A stretch of 64,000 bases of DNA from Sphingomonas sp. UNC305MFCol5.2 (GTDB lineage: Bacteria > Pseudomonadota > Alphaproteobacteria > Sphingomonadales > Sphingomonadaceae): assembly GCF_000712135.1 (NCBI RefSeq), contig NZ_JOOE01000003.1:744001-808000 (forward strand), read 5' to 3'. Numbering within the stretch: position 1 is the stretch's first letter; each line of letters starts with the position of its first letter. The notes under the pieces are model-generated. The model was not told the origin of the DNA. It made no database searches and saw only the letters and a list, made by a program, of their open reading frames with translations. Position numbers and translations under genes: made by a program. Positions 58,754 to 64,000 of the stretch are shown here, in pieces.

Positions 58754-58981
58754 GTGGACTTGAGCTTTGCCAGACTGGATCGCGACGTGGCGGTCACCGC
58801 CATGCCGACCGAACTGGCGGTTTTGCTGGTGGGCGTCGCAGCCCGCCAGGCGGCAAGTCCCACGGCATGCGTCCAAACGCGATTGGCGCTGGCGGCACCC
58901 GCCGATGCTCTGCTCGCACCCTCCCACGGCGCCTTCCACCGCGCTGCGGCGCTGGCGCTAACGCGGTGGCAAGAGGAATGA
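58754..58981 (+). CDS. Hypothetical 75-aa protein upstream of sciP
   Basis: A GTG-initiated frame encoding MDLSFARLDRDVAVTAMPTE at its start and an Ala-rich helical remainder ending in LTRWQEE. No family is recognised and the ribosome site is weak. It is the longest frame in the 473-bp gap between mnmA and sciP, and reads in the same direction as sciP. It may be a real small gene, but coding is not proved. Confidence 0.4.
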   Translation: MDLSFARLDRDVAVTAMPTELAVLLVGVAARQAASPTACVQTRLALAAPADALLAPSHGAFHRAAALALTRWQEE

Positions 58982-59080
58982 AGCCGGCGTTTACCGTGGC
59001 GTTTTAGTCGTTGTTCAAGCGCCGGGCATAAAGGTGGTTGAAGTTGAGTAACGGGGGCCCCGCCCCGATGAGGCTAGTAG

Positions 59081-59380
59081 ATGATTGAAAACCAGAAGAT
59101 CCGTCCTGCGAAAGTGATCGGGCCGCTCGGCGAGCCGCTGACGCTCGATACGCTGCCGCCACCGAGCACCACGCGCTGGGTCGTGCGCCGCAAGGCCGAG
59201 GTCGTCGCCGCGGTCAATGGCGGGCTGCTGAGCGTCGACGAGGTTTGCGAGCGCTACGGCCTTACCGTCGAGGAATTCGCCGGCTGGCAGCGGGCGATCG
59301 ATCGTTCGGGCATGCCGGGCCTGCGCGTCACACGCATCCAGCATTATCGCTCGCTATACGAACGCCAGCAGAAATACTGA
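59081..59380 (+). CDS. sciP: CtrA inhibitor SciP (DUF1153)
   Basis: A 99-aa helix-turn-helix protein of the SciP family that inhibits CtrA-dependent transcription in Caulobacter. The signature TRWVVRRKAEVVAAVNGGLL and the helices VDEVCERYGLTVEEFAGWQR are conserved, and the protein ends HYRSLYERQQKY. GAGG eight bases before the ATG supports the start. Its presence implies a CtrA cell-cycle circuit. A terminator follows at 59411. Confidence 0.95.
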   Translation: MIENQKIRPAKVIGPLGEPLTLDTLPPPSTTRWVVRRKAEVVAAVNGGLLSVDEVCERYGLTVEEFAGWQRAIDRSGMPGLRVTRIQHYRSLYERQQKY

Positions 59381-59410
59381 GTCAGCCCTCCCATCGGGCC
59401 AAGGCGGCTC

Positions 59411-59446
59411 GCTCCCGGGATGCCGGGAGCGGGCCGTTTTCTTTTC
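59411..59446 (+). terminator. Rho-independent terminator of sciP
   Basis: GCTCCCGG, loop GATG, CCGGGAGC (59411-59430), followed by GGGCCGTTTTCTTTT. Stem of 8 bp and a T-rich tract. Confidence 0.8.
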
Positions 59447-59572
59447 CCGCACTGTCCGAAAGCTGGAAAGTTCCAGCCGTGCACCGAAAAATCGATACGG
59501 AACCAACATGAGTGCTTGCGGATTTTCTCTTTGTCGCCCGGCCCGCCGGGCTTAACAACGGAGGGACTATCA

Positions 59573-59830
59573 ATGGTGGGTCTTCTGGTTTGGCTCGTCA
59601 TCGGCGGCGTCGTCGGCTGGCTGGCGAGCATCGTAATGCGTACGGATGCCCAGCAGGGCATCTTCCTCAACGTCATCGTCGGCATCGTCGGCGCGTTTAT
59701 CGGCGGTCTGCTTTTCGGCGGATCGATCAATAACGGCGCCATCACGCCGATGACGTTCCTGGTATCGCTGCTGGGTGCGATCATCCTGTTGGCGATCGTC
59801 AACCTCGTCCGTCGCGGCGCCGTCCGCTAG
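59573..59830 (+). CDS. GlsB/YeaQ/YmgE-family stress membrane protein
   Basis: An 85-aa protein with three transmembrane helices and GxxxG motifs: LLVWLVIGGVVGWLASIVMR, then VIVGIVGAFIGGLLFGG, then the third helix VSLLGAIILLAIVNLVRRG. The family (formerly transglycosylase-associated) is induced by envelope or acid stress. GGAGGG at 59560-59565 gives a strong ribosome site. A second member lies at 60695-60955 on the other strand. Confidence 0.92.
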   Translation: MVGLLVWLVIGGVVGWLASIVMRTDAQQGIFLNVIVGIVGAFIGGLLFGGSINNGAITPMTFLVSLLGAIILLAIVNLVRRGAVR

Positions 59831-59851
59831 GACAGAGGCAAGTAACAAAAA

Positions 59852-59880
59852 GGGGCCGTCCGCAGGGGCGGCCCCTTTTT
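59852..59880. terminator. Bidirectional terminator
   Basis: GGGGCCG (59852-59858) pairs with CGGCCCC (59869-59875); five A precede and five T follow, so it can terminate both the GlsB gene and the convergent SIMPL gene. Confidence 0.85.
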
Positions 59881-59889
59881 CATGCCCCG

Positions 59890-60609
59890 TTATTTGAGCA
59901 GGAAACGCACCGAAAGCGACACGCGCAGCTCGCTTTCCCCGGCGACGACCTGAGTCGCGTCGGCTGCGGCTTCGGCACGCATCATCATCATCGGCCGTGG
60001 CGGTGCCGGCATCGCACCGCTTTCCGAAATCGACAGGATACGATCGACGCGCAGTCCTGCCGCCTTGGCATATAGCTCGGCGCGCACGCGCGCCGTGGCC
60101 ACGGCGGCGGTCCGGGCCTCGTCGAGCGCGGCCTCGGGCTTGTCGATCGTCAGATTGGGCCCCGAGATGTTGTTTGCGCCCTCCTTGACCAGTGCATCGA
60201 GGATCGCGCCGCTCTTGGCGATATCCCGGAAGCGCACCGTGACCTGGTTCGACGCCTGATAGCCGGTGATCACCGGCGGCTCGTTCTGCGCATAGCGATA
60301 TTGCGGGCTGAGCGCGATGCTCGAGGTCTGGATGTCGCGTTCGGCGACGCCCGCGCGCTTGAGCGCTGCGAGCACGGCCGCCATGCGCGTGCTGTTCTGC
60401 CGCATCGCATCGCCTGCGGTCGCCGCCTGCGTGACCACGCCCGCCTGTATCATTGCGAGATCGGGCGTGCGTGCGCTCGTGCCGTCGGCGGAAATCTCGA
60501 GAACGGTGCCGTCGATCGGCGCCATCATCGGCCGCGCTTCCTGGGCGGAGGCGGAAATGGTGGCCAGCGTGAGACCGGCGGCGGTTGCATACAGAGCCAG
60601 ACGAATCAT
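59890..60609 (-). CDS. SIMPL (DUF541) domain periplasmic protein
   Basis: A 239-aa SIMPL-domain protein with signal peptide MIRLALYATAAGLTLATISA(SA). The pattern VLEISADGTSARTPDLAMIQ, then TRMAAVLAALKRAGVAERDI, the QTSSIALSPQYRY strand and the C-terminal RVSLSVRFLLK match the family. SIMPL proteins are linked to oxidative stress protection and outer-membrane homeostasis in some bacteria; the function here is unknown. A run of Met residues (PRPMMMMRAEA) near residue 210 is unusual. Confidence 0.9.
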   Translation of the reverse strand: MIRLALYATAAGLTLATISASAQEARPMMAPIDGTVLEISADGTSARTPDLAMIQAGVVTQAATAGDAMRQNSTRMAAVLAALKRAGVAERDIQTSSIALSPQYRYAQNEPPVITGYQASNQVTVRFRDIAKSGAILDALVKEGANNISGPNLTIDKPEAALDEARTAAVATARVRAELYAKAAGLRVDRILSISESGAMPAPPRPMMMMRAEAAADATQVVAGESELRVSLSVRFLLK

Positions 60610-60694
60610 CGATACTCTCCCGAAATGAGCGTGTTGCGCCACGCCTTGCCGCAAGCAAGGCGCACCCAAGCTGAACGAAGACGAAGGCCTGCGT

Positions 60695-60955
60695 TCAGAT
60701 CCGCCGGGCGATCACCATCCGATAGAGCGCGAGCAGGATAACGGCGCCGGCGGTGGCCGCTGCATAAGCCTGCCAGGTACTGTCGCGCACCTCCAGTCCA
60801 AGCACCGGCGTGAGATAGAAAGCGAGCAGTGCGCCGGCGATACCGATGACGATCGTGACAATGATGCCGCCGGGGTCACGGCCGGGCATGATCAGCTTGC
60901 CGAGCGCCCCTGCCACGAGGCCGATGAGAAGCCATCCGAGGATACCGTGGGGCAT
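60695..60955 (-). CDS. GlsB/YeaQ/YmgE-family stress membrane protein (second)
   Basis: An 86-aa three-helix protein: GILGWLLIGLVAGALGKLIM, then the PGRDPGGIIVTIVIGIAGAL motif, then AAATAGAVILLALYRMVIA. The RDPGG loop is the most typical family sequence and is absent in the first copy. AGGAGGG precedes the ATG at 60955. It is upstream of the SIMPL gene on the same strand, so they may be coexpressed. Confidence 0.92.
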   Translation of the reverse strand: MPHGILGWLLIGLVAGALGKLIMPGRDPGGIIVTIVIGIAGALLAFYLTPVLGLEVRDSTWQAYAAATAGAVILLALYRMVIARRI

Positions 60956-61185
60956 GCGATCCCTCCTGTTGCCGCCCGATCCTGGGCGCTGACAGTCAGC
61001 GTCGCGCCAAGCCACAGTCAATGCAACCGTTTCTTGGAACAAACGATCCCGATCTTGCTAGAAAGGTGCAAAACGGGCATTGCGCGCCGCACGAAGCGAA
61101 ACGGCTCTTGTAGCCAGTGCTTTATTCATCTAATACAGTGCGATCAAGAGGGGCATCGGCCAACCGGCCGGATCGGATGTCGCAC

Positions 61186-62385
61186 ATGAACTATGAGGCA
61201 GGGATGTTCGGACGGCAGGAGCGGCTGGAGTTCACCGGCGAGGAAGTCACGCGCAAAAGCAGGCGATGGATGTGGATCGTCGGTGTGGCGATTCTCGTCG
61301 TGGGGGCTATCGCCTTCTTCATGATGAGCGGCTCGAAGCCCGCACCCAAGGGCGCGGCGGGCAAAGGCGGCCCAGCGGAGGCGGGCCAGTCGCAGATCCC
61401 CACCGTTACCGTCGCGACGCCCGGACGCCAGACCGTGCAGACGATCATCACGGGCACCGGCAGCCTCGCCGCACGGCGTGAAATGCCTGTCGGCGTGGCC
61501 GGCGAAGGCGGCGTGGTGACGCGCGTGCTAGTCGAGCCGGGCAGTTGGGTGGGCAAAGGCCAGGTGCTCGCGACTGTCGATCGCAGCGTGCAGGTGCAGA
61601 CCGCTGAATCGCTCGCCGCGTCGGTGCGCGTGGCGCAGGCCGATGCGCGGCTGGCCCAGGCCGAGCTCGACCGCGCGCAGCGGCTCGTCGCGAACGGCTT
61701 CATCTCCAAGGCCGATATCGACCGCAAGACCGCGACGCGCGACCAGGCGCAGGCGCGCGTCCGCGTCGCCCAGGCGCAGCTTTCGGAGACGCAGGCGCGC
61801 AATCACCGGCTCGATATCCGCGCGCCCGAGGCCGGGCTGGTGCTGACGCGTCAGGTCGAGCCGGGCCAGATCGTCAGCGCCGGGTCGGGCGTGCTGTTCC
61901 GCATGGCGATGGGTGGACAGGTGGAGCTGCGTACCCAGCTTTCCGAAGTCGACCTCCAGAAGCTTCATCCCGGCGCGGTCGCCGAAGTGACCCCCACGGG
62001 CACCACCCAGGTTTTCAGGGGCGAAGTCTGGCAGGTCTCGCCGGTGATCGATCCGCAGACGCGCCAGGGCATCGCCCGCGTCTCGCTCAATTATGATCCG
62101 GCGCTCCGCCCCGGCGGCTTCGCCAGCGCGCGCATCGTCTCCGGCGGGATCACCGCAGTGATGCTGCCGCAATCGGCGGTGCAGAGCGACAATGAAGGCA
62201 ATTTCGTCTACATCATCGACAACAAGAACCAGGCGGTGCGCCGCGGCGTGACCACCGGCGATGTGACGGAAGCGGGCGTGGCGATCACCAGCGGTCTGAA
62301 CGGTACCGAGCGCGTGGTGCTCACTGCGGGCGCCTTCCTCAACCCCGGCCAGAAGGTTATCCCCAACCTTCAGAAGTCGAAGTAA
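61186..62385 (+). CDS. RND efflux periplasmic adaptor (membrane fusion protein)
   Basis: A 399-aa HlyD/AcrA-type adaptor with one N-terminal membrane helix (WMWIVGVAILVVGAIAFFMM). The lipoyl-like halves are EGGVVTRVLVEPGSWVGKGQ and NHRLDIRAPEAGLVLTRQVE, with a coiled-coil hairpin between them (QADARLAQAELDRAQRLVAN). The beta-barrel domain has LRTQLSEVDLQKLHPGAVAE. It links the inner-membrane RND pump downstream to an outer-membrane channel. ATG choices at 61177, 61186 and 61204 are all close. Confidence 0.92.
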   Translation: MNYEAGMFGRQERLEFTGEEVTRKSRRWMWIVGVAILVVGAIAFFMMSGSKPAPKGAAGKGGPAEAGQSQIPTVTVATPGRQTVQTIITGTGSLAARREMPVGVAGEGGVVTRVLVEPGSWVGKGQVLATVDRSVQVQTAESLAASVRVAQADARLAQAELDRAQRLVANGFISKADIDRKTATRDQAQARVRVAQAQLSETQARNHRLDIRAPEAGLVLTRQVEPGQIVSAGSGVLFRMAMGGQVELRTQLSEVDLQKLHPGAVAEVTPTGTTQVFRGEVWQVSPVIDPQTRQGIARVSLNYDPALRPGGFASARIVSGGITAVMLPQSAVQSDNEGNFVYIIDNKNQAVRRGVTTGDVTEAGVAITSGLNGTERVVLTAGAFLNPGQKVIPNLQKSK

Positions 62386-62400
62386 GCGAGGCGAGCTGCC

Positions 62401-64000
62401 ATGAGCTTCCGGAACATCTCGGCCTGGGCGATCCGCAATCCGGTCCCGCCGATCGTCCTCTTCATCGCGCTGACGATCGCCGGGCTGGTCAGTTTCGCCC
62501 GGATGGACGTCAACAACGATCCGGACATCGACTTCCCGATCGTGTGGATCTCGATCAGCCAGCCCGGCGCCGCGCCGAGCGAGCTCGAGAACCAGATCAC
62601 CCAGAAGGTCGAATCGGCGGTCCGCAGCCTGCAGGGCATCGACGAGATCAACTCGACAGTTTCCGAAGGCAACAGCCAGACCGTCGTCCAGCTCGACATC
62701 GGCATGCCGATCGATCGCGCGGTCGAAGACGTGCGCAGCGCGATCCAGCAGATCCGCAGCGACTTGCCCGACGGCATCCTCGAGCCGCAGATCGGCCGCG
62801 TCGACACGGCAAGCGACAACGACATTGCGAGCTTCACCGCAGTCGCCACCGACATGACCGTGGCGGACCTCAGCTGGTACATCGACAACAGCGTCGCCAA
62901 GGAACTGCTGGCGGTCTCGGGCATGTCGGCAGTCGAGCGCAACGGCGGCGTCGATCGCGAGATCCGCGTGGTTCTCGATCCCGCCAAGCTCCAGTCGATC
63001 GGGCTCACTGCGAGCCAGGTCAACCAGCAGCTGCGCCAGGTCAATTTGAACGCTGCGGGCGGCCGCGCCGAAATCTCGGGTTTCGAGCAGTCGGTGCGCG
63101 TGATCGGCAATGCCGACAATGCCTATCGCCTCGGCCAGACCCAGATCTCGACCGGCGGCGGACGGACGGTGCGGCTCGCCGACATCGCCGATGTCAAAGA
63201 CGCCTATGCCGAGCAGCGCAGCCTGGCGAAGTATAACGGCCAGCAAGTGATCTCGTTCGACATCAAGCGCGCCAAGGGCGCGTCGGACGTCGAAGTGTTC
63301 CACGACGCCGAAAAGGCGCTCAAGAAGCTCGAGGAGCACAACCCGAAGGTCAAGTTCCAGCTGCTCAACAACAATTCGAAATATGCCGAGCAGCAATATG
63401 AGACCGCAATGGAGGCGATGCTGGAGGGCGCAGCCCTCGCAGTGGTCGTCGTGTTGATCTTCCTGCGCGACTTGCGGGCGACTGCGATCTCGGCGCTGGC
63501 GATCCCGCTCTCGGCGATTCCCAGCTTCTGGTTCATGGACATGCTGGGCTTCACGCTCAACCAGATGACCCTGCTGGCGCTCTCGCTGGTCGCGGGCGTG
63601 CTGGTGGACGACGCGATCGTCGAGATCGAGAATATCGTCCGGCACATGCGCATGGGCAAATCGGCCTATCAGGCATCGATCGACGCGGCCGACGAGATCG
63701 GCGTCGCAGTGCTCGCCACGACGATGGCGATCGTCGCGGTATTCCTCCCCGTCGGCCTGATGCCGGGCATTTCGGGCCAGTTCTTCAAGAATTTCGGCCT
63801 GACCGTCGTCGCGGCGGTGCTGATGAGCCTTGCGGTTGCACGCCTGCTGACGCCGATGATCGCGGCCTATTTCCTCAAGGCCAAGGGCCATGCCAATCAT
63901 GGCGAGGGCCGGATCATGGACGCCTATACCGCGCTGCTGCGCTGGACGCTGCGGCATCGCTGGTCGGCGGTGCTCGGCTATGTGCTCTCGCTCGCGGCGA
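62401..64000 (+). CDS. RND efflux transporter permease (AcrB/MexF type), 5' part
   Basis: The first 533 codons of an RND permease that runs off the right edge. TM1 is [20 protein letters not shown]. Porter-domain stretches include [20 protein letters not shown] and [18 protein letters not shown]. Helices TM2-TM4 include [20 protein letters not shown] and [20 protein letters not shown], the latter carrying the Asp-Asp proton relay. Drug or metabolite substrates cannot be told. It starts 15 bp after the adaptor gene and shares its operon. Confidence 0.93.
   Translation, partial: MSFRNISAWAIRNPVPPIVLFIALTIAGLVSFARMDVNNDPDIDFPIVWISISQPGAAPSELENQITQKVESAVRSLQGIDEINSTVSEGNSQTVVQLDIGMPIDRAVEDVRSAIQQIRSDLPDGILEPQIGRVDTASDNDIASFTAVATDMTVADLSWYIDNSVAKELLAVSGMSAVERNGGVDREIRVVLDPAKLQSIGLTASQVNQQLRQVNLNAAGGRAEISGFEQSVRVIGNADNAYRLGQTQISTGGGRTVRLADIADVKDAYAEQRSLAKYNGQQVISFDIKRAKGASDVEVFHDAEKALKKLEEHNPKVKFQLLNNNSKYAEQQYETAMEAMLEGAALAVVVVLIFLRDLRATAISALAIPLSAIPSFWFMDMLGFTLNQMTLLALSLVAGVLVDDAIVEIENIVRHMRMGKSAYQASIDAADEIGVAVLATTMAIVAVFLPVGLMPGISGQFFKNFGLTVVAAVLMSLAVARLLTPMIAAYFLKAKGHANHGEGRIMDAYTALLRWTLRHRWSAVLGYVLSLAA

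Noticed and set aside
61528..63957. 809-codon minus-strand frame
   Set aside because: It is antisense to the RND adaptor and permease, whose motifs are clear.

Overview
The window is about 64 kb of contiguous GC-rich chromosome from an alphaproteobacterium, most likely Sphingomonas or a close relative in the Sphingomonadaceae. Four things point there. The tmRNA gene is the circularly permuted two-piece alphaproteobacterial form, with a tag ending in ALAIAA. SciP (DUF1153) and an NDUFS4-type complex I subunit are present. The gene orders rimP-nusA-ylxR-infB and rbfA-truB-rpsO-pnp are the usual housekeeping ones. Several dispersed intergenic palindromes look like those common in sphingomonads. 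Both ends are cut: an E2 acyltransferase at the left and an RND efflux permease at the right. No tRNA, rRNA, CRISPR array, transposase or integrase was seen.

Layout. 0-14 kb: acyl-CoA and thioester metabolism (E2, thiolase, enoyl-CoA hydratase, PaaI thioesterases), RarD, an ArsR/VOC/AHSA1/AHSA1 operon, a PQQ-type sugar dehydrogenase lipoprotein, an S9 peptidase, and an uncharacterised three-gene operon (50-aa peptide, HEAT-like protein, cupin-like protein). 14-25.7 kb: the translation and RNA supercluster rimP-nusA-ylxR-infB-thioesterase-rbfA, then GNAT(-), tdk, truB, rpsO and pnp. 25.8-27.3 kb: an AT-rich DUF2971 gene abutting ssrA, then an Rrf2 regulator. 28-31.4 kb: MscL and a LemA/TPM/TPM/TPM/NUDIX operon. 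31.5-36 kb: NDUFS4, HrpB, a small acidic protein, polyprenyl diphosphate synthase and chorismate mutase. 36-40 kb: a GH130-GH13-GT4 carbohydrate operon bounded by palindromic repeats. 40-49 kb: SMC, two DsbA-like proteins, DciA, MutY, a serine hydrolase and NudC. 49-51.5 kb: an XRE regulator with a perfect 21-bp inverted repeat at its promoter, PheA and a membrane cytochrome c. 51.5-64 kb: the NHEJ pair LigD/Ku, PdxH, a CDF transporter, PhzF, MnmA, SciP, two GlsB-like proteins, a SIMPL protein and an RND efflux pair.

Most genes are packed into operons with ATGA, GTGA or TGATG overlaps. Start codons were chosen by overlap, Shine-Dalgarno match and family N-termini; several are GTG or TTG.

No complete, clearly new multi-gene system could be shown. 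The best candidates are the peptide/HEAT/cupin operon (7885-9871), the DUF2971 gene beside ssrA (25840-26739), the LemA-TPM-TPM-TPM cassette (28250-30871), and the GH130-GH13-GT4 cluster (36081-39896). Sequence-level oddities include a palindromic element inserted in frame inside hrpB, twin palindromes that overlap the arsR start, and a lipoprotein gene whose signal peptide has no ATG, GTG or TTG start.
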